From Belliella calami (GTDB taxonomy: Bacteria > Bacteroidota > Bacteroidia > Cytophagales > Cyclobacteriaceae), in assembly GCF_022549695.1 (NCBI RefSeq), contig NZ_JAKZGS010000007.1, positions 141,869 to 205,868 of the forward strand: 64,000 bases of DNA. The letters are read 5' to 3'. Below are positions 36,011 to 45,275 of this stretch, one piece after another. The position numbers and the translations under genes were made by a program. The notes under the pieces are model-generated. The model did not search any database. It saw only the letters and a list, made by a program, of their open reading frames with translations, and was not told where the DNA came from. How positions within the stretch are numbered: position 1 is the first letter of the stretch; every line of letters begins with the position of its first letter.

Positions 36011-39000
36011 TTAAAAGTTGATGTTTAGACCCATTGAATAAACCGCTGGCACAGGAATTCTATTTACATCCGTTCTTTCTGGATCCGATCCAATGTAATT
36101 TTTTGGCGTAAACCAAAAGAGATTCTCCCCTTGGAGATACATCCTCACTCCACCCAATCCAGTGACTCTTCCTACCAAAGATTCTGGTAGAGAATATCCA
36201 AACTGTAAGTTTCTAAGCTTGAAATACGAATTGTTTCTATAGAGATAATCTGAGGTAAGTGTCTCATTGAAAGCCAATGATAATGCAGGAATATCCGAAG
36301 TTGGATTTTGCGGGGTCCAAGCATTCAAGACACCTAAGCCTGCATTTTCTCTTCCTTGGACAAAATTGTTCCAGAAAATATATGGATCCAAACCTATTCT
36401 TCCTGTAACACCAGAACCGAACATTGCAAAATCGAAGTTTTTGTAACTCAAATTAATTCCTAACCCCAATTCCAAGGAAGGCAATGTGTTGCCAATAAAA
36501 TCCCGATCATCTGCATCGATTACACCATCTCCATTCAGATCTACAAATTTGATCCCTCCAGGCCTTGCTCCTACTTGGGTAGGGCTGTTTGCTACGTCTT
36601 CTGCGCTTTGGAATAGACCATCTGTTTTATACCCAAAGATCGAAAACTGGGATTGTCCTATAATTGAATTCTGCGCTGTACCTGGAAAAGCAGCCCTCAC
36701 TTCTTCCGGCAAATCAGTGATTTTGTCCTTAAATGCCCCAAAGTTTGTATTGACAGTTAAATTGATCCCATTTGCAAACTGCTTGTTGTAGCTCAAAATC
36801 AACTCCCATCCTTGTGAGAATGTGGATGCTCCATTCAACACTCTCTGTTGACCTTCTCCTATTACAGAAGCTATGGGAGGAGTGGTCAGGATATCACTTG
36901 TATTTCTTCTGTAGTAGTCAAATGAACCAACTATCGCATAGTCAAACAAACTAAAGTCCAAACCTAAGTTCAACTCCTTTGTAGTCTCCCATTTTAGATC
37001 GGGATTTTCAGCTTGAATTGATACAAAACCTGACGGTAAGGTCCCAGTACCATTACCCGAGATGTCGTATGCTGTTCCTACATTGTAATAAAATTCAAAA
37101 AACCCAGGGATAAATTGAGACTGATTGGCACCATATCTTGCTTCATAGAGCCCAAAACGAGCCAAATCTCCAATCTCTTGGTTGCCAACTACTCCATAGC
37201 CTGCCCGGAATTTCAAATCAGAAATTTGCTTCACTTGCTTTATAAAATCTTCCTCACTCAATCTCCATCCCAATGTGGCAGCTGGAAAAATCCCATATCT
37301 GTTATTTCTTCCAAACCTCGAAGATCCATCTCGCCTGATGGTAAATGAAGCCAAGTACTTATCTGATAGAGCGTAGTCCACTTTGCCAAACTGTGACAAT
37401 AACCTACTTCCAGTCATCCTGCCGGTATTGGTCCTTGCACCAGTAGCTGCATCCAACACGAAATAATCATCAGTCTCTATCGCAAATCCATCTGCAATTG
37501 CTACTATAGATGAAAAATCATCTTTGATAGATTCTACACCAGCCAAAAAACTAAACCGATGATTGCCTGTAGTTAAGCTATAATTTAAAGTATTGGAAAA
37601 TACCAAACTTGAAAATTCATTGGTATCATGGATTAGCCTATTGTTTGTCCTTGTGATAAAACCATTCCTGACAGTTGGCTCAATATCTCTTCTGAAAAAA
37701 TTATTATAATCCAATCCCACACTGGTCTTGAATGTAAGGTTTTCAATAATACTCCATTCTGCAAACACGTTTCCATAGAAGTTATTGTTTCTGATATTAT
37801 CCCACCTGTTCAGATATTGCATCAAAAGCGGGTTGTTCCTGTCCGAATAACCAGCACCTATAGGCCCTGCAAACTCACCGTTAGCATCTCTTACAGGTAT
37901 CGTTGGAGCCAAGGTAATCGCCAAGCCAGGCACAGGTGAGTTACCGACATCTCTTGCGGCAGGTGTCTCATTGGAATTTGTAAACTGGGTATTGATGCCA
38001 AATCTCAACTTTTCATCAAACAAATAAGTGTTTGCGTTGATTCTAGCACTATATCTTTCAAAACCAGTATGTTTCAAGACACCAGTGTTTTTCAAATGTC
38101 CCAAGTTAATCATCAAAGAGGACTTCTCGTTGTTGGTGGAAACAGACACTTCATTATTAAATACATAACCAGCTTGATATACGGCGTCCTGCCAATCGGT
38201 ATCACCTGCAGGCACATCGGGATTCCCACCGACAAAAGGCCTGGTTGTGACACTATTTAGGACTGGGTTACTAAAATCACCATTCCAATCAAAATTATAA
38301 ATCTCTCCATACCCAGAGTTTGGATCAGCACCATCATTTACCATAGCTCTCCACAAGACTTCGCCTCTTTGGGTGGCATTCAGCATTTTGTATCGCTGTT
38401 GTTTTTCATTCTGTATAGAAAAATTTGAATTGATAGTCACACTTAAACTCTCTCCGCCTTTTGCTCTGCTCTTGGTAGTCACTACAATGACCCCATTTGC
38501 TGCCCTAGATCCGTAAATCGACGCCGCTGATGCGTCTTTCAACACTTGTATGGATTCTATAGCTTCGGGGTTGAGACTAGCAAACACACCCGGCCGCTTA
38601 GTAGGAACACCATCAATTACATAAAGAGGATCGTTGTTTCCCAAAGTAGAAACTCCCCTAATCAAAACCCTAGAACTTGCTCCAGAGGGGTCGCCTGATT
38701 TCTCAACAAACAAGCCAGGAACCCTACCCTGCAAAGCTTGCATCGGATTACCTGAACTCATACTTTGACCTTGTACGGGTCCTAGATCTACAGATACTAT
38801 TGAACCAGTCACATCCGCTTTTCTTTGGCTAGAATATCCGACTACCATAACAGCGTCAAGCTCTGCAATATCTTCTTCAAGCGATACATTGATGATAGAG
38901 CGATTCCCTACTGTTTCATTGATGGTAGTGTATCCGACAAAGGAAAAAACCAAAACATCGGAAGGTTCGGCCTCAAGACTGTAGCTTCCATCAATATCCG

Positions 39001-39160
39001 TAATCACTCCCTTAGAAGTTCCTTTGACAGACACTGTAACTCCGGGAATACCGTCACCTAAAGTTTTGTCGGTGACTGTTCCTGACACTTTAGCTTGCTG
39101 CGCCATCAAAGGTGCAGCCAACAGAAAGGTCATTAAAATCAGTAATAGTTGTTTTTTCAT
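36011..39160 (-). CDS. SusC/RagA-family TonB-dependent transporter
   Basis: A 1049-residue outer-membrane barrel with signal peptide (ending PLMAQ), a carboxypeptidase-regulatory-like domain (about 25-100, GDGIPGVTVSVKGTSKGVIT), and the plug with VVGYSSQRKADVTGSI, LQGRVPGLFVEKSGDPSG, ASIYGSRAANGVIVVTTK, then the barrel ending in a strand with YSMGLNINF. It imports oligosaccharides with TonB energy together with SusD. First gene of susC-susD-GH32. The untranslated leader carries a perfect hairpin 36 bases before the start codon. Confidence 0.97.
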   Translation of the reverse strand: MKKQLLLILMTFLLAAPLMAQQAKVSGTVTDKTLGDGIPGVTVSVKGTSKGVITDIDGSYSLEAEPSDVLVFSFVGYTTINETVGNRSIINVSLEEDIAELDAVMVVGYSSQRKADVTGSIVSVDLGPVQGQSMSSGNPMQALQGRVPGLFVEKSGDPSGASSRVLIRGVSTLGNNDPLYVIDGVPTKRPGVFASLNPEAIESIQVLKDASAASIYGSRAANGVIVVTTKSRAKGGESLSVTINSNFSIQNEKQQRYKMLNATQRGEVLWRAMVNDGADPNSGYGEIYNFDWNGDFSNPVLNSVTTRPFVGGNPDVPAGDTDWQDAVYQAGYVFNNEVSVSTNNEKSSLMINLGHLKNTGVLKHTGFERYSARINANTYLFDEKLRFGINTQFTNSNETPAARDVGNSPVPGLAITLAPTIPVRDANGEFAGPIGAGYSDRNNPLLMQYLNRWDNIRNNNFYGNVFAEWSIIENLTFKTSVGLDYNNFFRRDIEPTVRNGFITRTNNRLIHDTNEFSSLVFSNTLNYSLTTGNHRFSFLAGVESIKDDFSSIVAIADGFAIETDDYFVLDAATGARTNTGRMTGSRLLSQFGKVDYALSDKYLASFTIRRDGSSRFGRNNRYGIFPAATLGWRLSEEDFIKQVKQISDLKFRAGYGVVGNQEIGDLARFGLYEARYGANQSQFIPGFFEFYYNVGTAYDISGNGTGTLPSGFVSIQAENPDLKWETTKELNLGLDFSLFDYAIVGSFDYYRRNTSDILTTPPIASVIGEGQQRVLNGASTFSQGWELILSYNKQFANGINLTVNTNFGAFKDKITDLPEEVRAAFPGTAQNSIIGQSQFSIFGYKTDGLFQSAEDVANSPTQVGARPGGIKFVDLNGDGVIDADDRDFIGNTLPSLELGLGINLSYKNFDFAMFGSGVTGRIGLDPYIFWNNFVQGRENAGLGVLNAWTPQNPTSDIPALSLAFNETLTSDYLYRNNSYFKLRNLQFGYSLPESLVGRVTGLGGVRMYLQGENLFWFTPKNYIGSDPERTDVNRIPVPAVYSMGLNINF

Positions 39161-39195
39161 AAACTATGGGTTTATTGGTTGTTGTTTTGATTAGG

Positions 39196-39220
39196 TATCT
39201 GCCGGAATCACTCCGGCAGA
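39196..39220 (-). promoter_or_regulatory. perfect hairpin in the susC leader
   Basis: ATCTGCCGGA, five-base loop, TCCGGCAGAT: a 10-bp stem ending 36 bases upstream of the susC start codon. No T run follows on the minus strand, so it is not a standard terminator. It could be a regulator operator or a structured mRNA leader. Confidence 0.6.
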
Positions 39221-39833
39221 TGGTTTATTAATAGGTTGAGAATAATTTGAATTAATACTATGATATCTACCAAACAGGTAAGAAATTTTAATTTGTAATT
39301 TGATAAAGCACTTTTGGACATGGAGCCTTACACTTGAGCAAAAAATATTTCTTGGGCTTACAACAGATTTAAGATTTTTGGATAAAAATTGTATATCTAA
39401 ATGATTGTGAAATGGTCTTTTTATCTCCTTCAAGAAACAGATCGATGCTTTTAGATTAAGGGTAATTTTTAAAAAATAGTGGGTAATCTCTGGGAAATAA
39501 CTTTTCATACCTCTACCGAGTCCCAAGAAAGGGTTACAAAAAAAAACATCTGAAAAATAAACACTCCGTAAACAGAATATTAATCTACAGTATGAATTCA
39601 AAACAATACAATATAATGTAAAATATCTCATTGGGTCTAATGTTGACACCAATGTAGCAAGCATACAGAATTCTAGTTTTCGAAGATGTTCCTAATTATT
39701 TCAATTTTGTATCAATTGAATAAGAATAACAGAAAACCATCAAATAGACCGATTTCAAACGATTTCAAAAACAAAAAATGATAATCCTGACTTTCAATTT
39801 TGATCGACAATTTCAAATTCATTCTACTTTTCG
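39221..39833. other. spacer between susC and its regulator
   Basis: This stretch is AT-rich and should hold the susC promoter and the binding site of the hybrid regulator's AraC domain. A minus-strand frame of 157 codons covers part of it, but its composition (many Ser, Phe, Ile, Cys and no recognisable domain) and its run through the susC hairpin speak against a real protein. Confidence 0.5.
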
Positions 39834-42602
39834 TCATAACTTATCCCTAAACTCACTTGGAGTGATCCCATAGGTATTTTTAAAAACAGTCGAAAAATAA
39901 GCAGCAGTCTTAAAACCTGTTTGAAATGCAATTTCTGCAATACTGAATTGTCTATTGCCCAAAAGGTATTTTGATTTTTTCAATCTTATTTTATTGATAT
40001 AATCATTTACAGAATACCCCAATGCTGATTTTACTTTCCTATAAAGCTGACCTCTTGACAGCCCCATATCTTTGCAGATATCATTGACCCCAAAATCTGG
40101 GTTGGACAAATGCTTTTCAATTACTGCATTGAAAGTATTAACAAATTTTTTATCTGATTTTTCTGCCTTATGTTCATTTGTCACCTGTTCATTTGCTGGT
40201 AGTGCATGTAAAAAATGTTGTTCGATCTTTAATCTATTGACCATAACAGTATTGATTTTTTCCATCAAAACAGCCATACTAAAAGGCTTCGTAATATAAT
40301 CTTCCACACCTGACTTGATTCCAAGAAGCAAATCTTCTTGAGAACTTTTGGCAGAAATCACAATGATGGGGATAGATGCTGTTCTCGGATCATTCTTCAG
40401 CTTGGAAATCAGATCAAGACCATTCTCATTTCGTATCATCAAATCACAAGTGATAAGATCTGGAACCAAATCAGAAGCTTTTGAAAAAGCAGTTTCAACA
40501 TCTTGGGCTTCGACAACCTGATATTTGACAGAAAGACCCCTTCTGAGGTATTCACGAATATCTGTATCATCTTCAATAATGAGGATCATCTTTCCTACAA
40601 CTGGAGTTTGCTCAATTTCTAATTTTGCCAACGCATCAGACATATAGTTATGATGATCCAGTACCAACTCTCTATAATCTGTTGACAGAAACTCTTCCTC
40701 GCCAAAATGAGCATTACCCATTTTCAGCCTTACCTCAAATACAGTACTTTCACCAAGCCTACTTCGGACATTAATCTGTCCATGTTGTGCTTCTATCAGT
40801 TCTTTCGCCAAAGCCAACCCCAAGCCAGTACCAACTTTTCTGAATCCTGAATTACCCTGATAAAACCTATCAAACACATGTAGGATTTCTTCCTGATCCA
40901 TACCTTCTCCATTGTCTTCTACTTGGATGACCACTTCATACTTGAGAATATCTTGAAATACTCTAATGTAGATAAAACCTTTGGAGGGTGTGAATTTGAA
41001 TGAATTCGAAAGCAAATTAAACAACACTTTGTCCATCATAACGGGATCAAACCAGAGTTTTATTCCGAGATCTTCGCAAAGTAGCTTAAACCTGATCTGA
41101 TTATTATTTGCTGTTTTTTCGAATACAGACATGATCTCCTCTATAAAAGGTACCAAAGCCATTTCTGAAACTTTCGCACCCATGTGACCATGATCAATTT
41201 TTCTAAAATCCATCAGTTGATTAACAAGACGTAAGAGCCTGTAAGTATTCTTTCTTATCAGCAGTAGGTCATTTTTGAATTGAGGAAAATTCTTTGAATT
41301 CAACATATCTTCCACCGGCCCTTGGATTAAAGTGAGCGGCGTCCTGAATTCATGGGAGACATTTGTGAAAAACTCCAATTTTTGTTGTGTAGCCAACTCT
41401 GCTTTTTGGGCATAAGCTATGATCTGTTGCTGTTGGTCTAAGACCTCCTCATTCTTGGCAGCTAACTCACTATTAATAATTTGCTTGTCTTTCAGTGATT
41501 TGAAGACGTAAATCAAAGAGCCTATTGCAATGCAAAGTGTAATTCCAAACACGATCAGAAGACCTCTCTGACTTTGATATACTTTAATTTGTGAAGCAAT
41601 CATCTCATTTTGTCTAGAGATGTTTGCTTGCTGATTGATAATCCTATCGGTCTGCTGCTTCATGATCCTGACATTGGAAACATCTACTGCGGCAGTCTGT
41701 AGAAGATTTTCTTTGTCAAAGGATTCATTTGATAAAATTCTCCATGCAATCTCTATGGCTTTATCCCCCCCTGTAGGGTAAAAAAATGTGGCATCCAAAA
41801 TTCCGTCATTAACTGCTTGCAAACCAGCTCTTGGCCCTGGCAATGCATCAATACCAATAATTATTGCATGCTCAATTCCAAATTCTTGACACACTTCACC
41901 AGCCGATATAGCCATGACATCGTTGTGGCAAAAAATCAAATCAAATGAAGCATCAGGGTTGACAGACAAAAACTCCCTGAATTTTTGTTTTGCTACATCC
42001 CTCTCCCATTCACCCTCTAGCTGATACTTGAAGGCAAATGAAGTACCTTCCAAAGCCCTTTTGAGCCCTTGATGCCTATCTATTGCAGGAGAGCTACCTC
42101 TCAACCCCCAAATTTCCAAAATATCTATATGTTCGGGATAGGTGGTTTTGATGTATTGACCTACAGTTTGTCCTATTTCATAGTTATCTCCACCAATGTA
42201 AGCTGAGTATTGACTGGAAACAATCTTTCGATCAATCACAATCACAGGAGTCCCCGAGCGAAACACTTCTTCTACTATTCCTGTGATTGGCTCTGATTCA
42301 TTCGGAGATACAATCAGTAAATCAACACCCATCTTTTGAAAATCCCTGATATCTTCTATCTGAGTTTCGCTTTCTCCTTTAGCATCTTTGATTACTAGCT
42401 CAAGATTTGGATAAAAAGAGAGTTCCCTATACATCTCTTCATGCATGGCCTGCCTCCAGGCATCATTGCTCACACATTGCGAAAAACCAATTATCAACTT
42501 TTTCTCTTCTACAGGCTGACATGCAGATGCAAGGATAGTAATGAAGGAAAAGACCTGAACAAATTTGAAAATGGTAGAGATTTTATCAATAATATTATAC
42601 AT
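39834..42602 (-). CDS. hybrid two-component sensor/regulator with sugar-binding sensor
   Basis: A 922-residue one-protein signalling system. Order: N-terminal signal/anchor, periplasmic sugar-binding-protein (type 1, RbsB-like) domain about 35-305 (IIGFSQCVSNDAWRQAMHEE ... IIGIDALPGPRAGLQAVNDG), membrane segment about 346-369, coiled coil, histidine kinase with His417 in FFTNVSHEFRTPL, ATPase NLLSNSFKF and GTGLGLALAKEL, receiver domain with phospho-Asp in DLITCDLM, and C-terminal AraC-type helix-turn-helix (FQTGFKTAAYFSTVFKNTYG). The well-studied relative BT1754 of Bacteroides thetaiotaomicron has the same sensor type, binds fructose and activates a fructan locus. It should therefore activate the adjacent susC operon in response to fructose. 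Confidence 0.95.
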   Translation of the reverse strand: MYNIIDKISTIFKFVQVFSFITILASACQPVEEKKLIIGFSQCVSNDAWRQAMHEEMYRELSFYPNLELVIKDAKGESETQIEDIRDFQKMGVDLLIVSPNESEPITGIVEEVFRSGTPVIVIDRKIVSSQYSAYIGGDNYEIGQTVGQYIKTTYPEHIDILEIWGLRGSSPAIDRHQGLKRALEGTSFAFKYQLEGEWERDVAKQKFREFLSVNPDASFDLIFCHNDVMAISAGEVCQEFGIEHAIIIGIDALPGPRAGLQAVNDGILDATFFYPTGGDKAIEIAWRILSNESFDKENLLQTAAVDVSNVRIMKQQTDRIINQQANISRQNEMIASQIKVYQSQRGLLIVFGITLCIAIGSLIYVFKSLKDKQIINSELAAKNEEVLDQQQQIIAYAQKAELATQQKLEFFTNVSHEFRTPLTLIQGPVEDMLNSKNFPQFKNDLLLIRKNTYRLLRLVNQLMDFRKIDHGHMGAKVSEMALVPFIEEIMSVFEKTANNNQIRFKLLCEDLGIKLWFDPVMMDKVLFNLLSNSFKFTPSKGFIYIRVFQDILKYEVVIQVEDNGEGMDQEEILHVFDRFYQGNSGFRKVGTGLGLALAKELIEAQHGQINVRSRLGESTVFEVRLKMGNAHFGEEEFLSTDYRELVLDHHNYMSDALAKLEIEQTPVVGKMILIIEDDTDIREYLRRGLSVKYQVVEAQDVETAFSKASDLVPDLITCDLMIRNENGLDLISKLKNDPRTASIPIIVISAKSSQEDLLLGIKSGVEDYITKPFSMAVLMEKINTVMVNRLKIEQHFLHALPANEQVTNEHKAEKSDKKFVNTFNAVIEKHLSNPDFGVNDICKDMGLSRGQLYRKVKSALGYSVNDYINKIRLKKSKYLLGNRQFSIAEIAFQTGFKTAAYFSTVFKNTYGITPSEFRDKL

Positions 42603-42849
42603 AAGTTGAATCTATGGGACTTTGCCATTAACCAAATTAAATTCCTTGTACAATGGATCGGGATGCTGATTGTCAAGAGTTGAAGATGGTCAGAAACAGG
42701 GTCCATTTATTAATTGTTCGATTCTGTAATAGAACTGAGAAACGATAATACTTAAATTTAAAGATAGAAAAGATTTTTCCAAATCAAGAAAATGAGTTTT
42801 CAGCCAATTACAAAATTGATTACTTTAGCATGTAAAATATAGCTTAATC

Positions 42850-43956
42850 ATGCCTTACCTTTCTAAAATCGCCTCACCTACACTGCTTATTGACGAAAAA
42901 ATCTGTAGGGAAAATCTGAAGAGAATGTCAGAAAAGGCGAAGAAACACAGAATGAAACTGATCCCACATTTCAAAACTGGACAATCCAAAGAAATCGGGA
43001 AATGGGCAAGAGATTATGGTGTTCAGGAAATTACAGTTTCTTCGGTCAAAATGGCAAATTACTTTTCAGGTGACAGTTGGGATAATATCCATATTGCATT
43101 TCCTTTCAATCCTTTGGAGGCAAATGCGCTTGATCAATTGGCAAGCAACTCCAGAATTTCCGTGCAATTGGTAAATGCCGAGGTAACTGAAATTCTTTGC
43201 AATAGACTCAAAAATGAAGTTGGATTTTTTATAGAAATCGATGCAGGTTATGGACGAACAGGTGTGGAAGTGAGTGATTTTGGAAAAATAGAAGCAATTC
43301 TCAGAAAGGCAAAGGAAAGCAGCACATTGGTTTTCAAAGGTTTCTATATTCATGCTGGACATACTTATTATGAAAAAGATATTTCAAAAATATACGAAGA
43401 AACACGGTTGGCATTGAACATGCTCAAAAACAAATACAGGACCGAGTATCCGGATTTAGTAACCCGTCTAGGTGATACACCTGGATGCTCAACAATGGAT
43501 GATTTTGGAGATATTGATGAAATGGGACCAGGCAATTTTGTTTTTTACGACTTGACGCAAGAGCGTATCGGAAGCTGTCAAAAAAAGGATATCGCTGTGG
43601 CATTGGCAGCACCGGTAGTGGATATCAAAAAGGACAAAAGAACAATTCTGGTTCATGCTGGAGGCGTGCACTTGGCCAAGGATGTTCTGATAGAGTCTGA
43701 CGGAAGCAAGAATTTTGGTGAAATTGTATTTCTAACAGAGAATGGCTGGAACATTCCCGAATCTAGATCCTTTGTCAAAAGTATTTCTCAGGAACATGGC
43801 ATCATCCAAGCTTCTGATGAATTGCTTGAAAAAACAAAGGTAGGAGACCTTTTGGGAATTCTACCTGTTCACAGCTGCATGACAGCAGATTGTATGAAGT
43901 CCTACCTCAGTCTTGATGGTCAGTGGATTGACCATGCTGAGGGAGTTAACTCTTAA
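42850..43956 (+). CDS. DSD1-family PLP enzyme (D-serine dehydratase/D-threonine aldolase type)
   Basis: A 368-residue fold-type III PLP enzyme. The PLP lysine is Lys42 in LIPHFKTGQSKEIG. Near the C-terminus PVHSCMTADCM carries the His341/Cys343 pair that binds zinc in D-serine dehydratase and D-threonine aldolase. The family acts on D-amino acids with a beta-hydroxyl group, splitting D-threonine to glycine and acetaldehyde or dehydrating D-serine or 3-hydroxyaspartate; which one applies here cannot be told. It is divergent from the fructan regulator, without evident link to it, and its last four bases overlap the convergent outer-membrane gene. Confidence 0.87.
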   Translation: MPYLSKIASPTLLIDEKICRENLKRMSEKAKKHRMKLIPHFKTGQSKEIGKWARDYGVQEITVSSVKMANYFSGDSWDNIHIAFPFNPLEANALDQLASNSRISVQLVNAEVTEILCNRLKNEVGFFIEIDAGYGRTGVEVSDFGKIEAILRKAKESSTLVFKGFYIHAGHTYYEKDISKIYEETRLALNMLKNKYRTEYPDLVTRLGDTPGCSTMDDFGDIDEMGPGNFVFYDLTQERIGSCQKKDIAVALAAPVVDIKKDKRTILVHAGGVHLAKDVLIESDGSKNFGEIVFLTENGWNIPESRSFVKSISQEHGIIQASDELLEKTKVGDLLGILPVHSCMTADCMKSYLSLDGQWIDHAEGVNS

Positions 43957-44420
43957 TTTATAAAGTAAACAACACCTAATTTAAAAACCATACTATTTCT
44001 TCCAAAAGCTTGAAACCTGACTTCTGGATTAATGCCTAATTCATCAGAAATCTTAAGCATTCCTCCTGCACCTAGATTCATTGAATTAAAATCAAACCTA
44101 CCTTGAGGGTTGAATTCAAATACCCTTCTGTAGAAGCCATACCCAGCAGTCACATACCATTGCTTTTCCTTTTCTGTGAGATAATACCTTGCATTTATAT
44201 CAAAACCTCTTGCATTCCCTGTCGCTGGAACAAAAAAAGTGAATGAGGGAACTACAGAAAAATAGTTTACTGGAAAATACTCTCCTGTGAAGTTCAAGCC
44301 AAAGAATGGCTTGTCGTATGCCATTTCATAAGCATGTATAACCCTATACTGATTTTTATACTGAGCTGAAGCTGATTCAATCGATATAAATAAAATTACA
44401 ATTACTAAGAAACTTCTCAT
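43953..44420 (-). CDS. small outer-membrane beta-barrel-like protein
   Basis: A 155-residue exported protein (signal MRSFLVIVILFISIESASAQ) with alternating aromatic strands (FFGLNFTGEYFPVNYFSVVP, QWYVTAGYGFYRRVFEF, RNSMVFKLGVVYFIN) that suggest an eight-strand outer-membrane barrel. No family recognised. It is the last of three exported-protein genes (45272-47239, 44433-45275, 43953-44420) on one strand with gaps of 12 bases or less. Its stop overlaps the DSD1 gene on the other strand by four bases. Confidence 0.65.
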   Translation of the reverse strand: MRSFLVIVILFISIESASAQYKNQYRVIHAYEMAYDKPFFGLNFTGEYFPVNYFSVVPSFTFFVPATGNARGFDINARYYLTEKEKQWYVTAGYGFYRRVFEFNPQGRFDFNSMNLGAGGMLKISDELGINPEVRFQAFGRNSMVFKLGVVYFIN

Positions 44421-44432
44421 TATCTTTTTTAA

Positions 44433-45275
44433 TTAAAATGCAAAATCTCGGGTAAGTGGCTTTCTTTTTCCTCTGAAATCAAAAGTATACATCACATTTA
44501 GCCTGATAATGTGTCGATTCCTATAGGTTCCTGGAGTGGCTGTTGGCCCATAAGTCCACATATGCCCACCAAAAAACATATAATTATTGTATGTATAACC
44601 AACTGCTGTATATATTCTATTTTCTTCAAAAATATTCCATACTTGCTTACCTGTCTCAAAGAAAAATTCATTGGAAGGAGCTATAAAGAGTGTCTTATTT
44701 TCCATTCTAGGCTTATTTAGAGGAACATAAGCTGTGATTTTGTAACGCCATCTATCAGTATAATTAAACTCCGCACCTAGGTCATTGTTTCTTTTGAACC
44801 TGTGTTCAAAACGGAATTGGTGAAGCACTTTAACAGGCCCAACAGACTGAGTCAATAACCACTGATGCCAAAACCTTGGTTCTAACACTGAATCCACATA
44901 CTCAGGATTCCCTCTTTCAGGTGCAAAATTCCAAACTAATGTCGGTCCGAAAGTAACTTCAAAGTATTCAGTAAACATATATGTCATACCAAACCTATTG
45001 TATAATTGACTCATTCTTCCAACAAAATCACCACGATTATCAGCACTTGATCTTCTTCGATAATGATTCTCTTGGTACCACCACCATTTATCTGAGAATC
45101 TCAACTTGAGATACAAACCATTCCAGTTTTCTGTTGTCGCTGGAAGACCTATTTTTTCATCTGGAATTGTAAGATTTTGACTACTTGCTAAGTTTGATTT
45201 CAATAAAAATAGAAATACAATTAAACTCAGTTTAATAAATTTCATAAACATTTTGTTCTTCTTCACAGTTTTCAT
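44433..45275 (-). CDS. DUF2490 outer-membrane protein
   Basis: A 280-residue exported protein with N-terminal hydrophobic signal (FIKLSLIVFLFLLKSNLASSQ). The body matches the DUF2490 layout of Bacteroidota barrels: WNGLYLKLRFSDKWWWYQEN, YRRRSSADNRGDF, LEPRFWHQWLLTQ, VLHQFRFEHRFKR, FFFETGKQVWNIFEENRIYTA and a C-terminal strand NVMYTFDF. Function unknown. The start codon overlaps the stop of the upstream 655-codon gene (ATGA type), so translation is likely coupled. Confidence 0.75.
   Translation of the reverse strand: MKTVKKNKMFMKFIKLSLIVFLFLLKSNLASSQNLTIPDEKIGLPATTENWNGLYLKLRFSDKWWWYQENHYRRRSSADNRGDFVGRMSQLYNRFGMTYMFTEYFEVTFGPTLVWNFAPERGNPEYVDSVLEPRFWHQWLLTQSVGPVKVLHQFRFEHRFKRNNDLGAEFNYTDRWRYKITAYVPLNKPRMENKTLFIAPSNEFFFETGKQVWNIFEENRIYTAVGYTYNNYMFFGGHMWTYGPTATPGTYRNRHIIRLNVMYTFDFRGKRKPLTRDFAF

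Noticed and set aside
39191..39664. 157-codon minus-strand frame between susC and its regulator
   Set aside because: No recognisable domain, skewed composition rich in Ser, Ile, Phe and Cys, and it spans the susC leader hairpin and promoter region.
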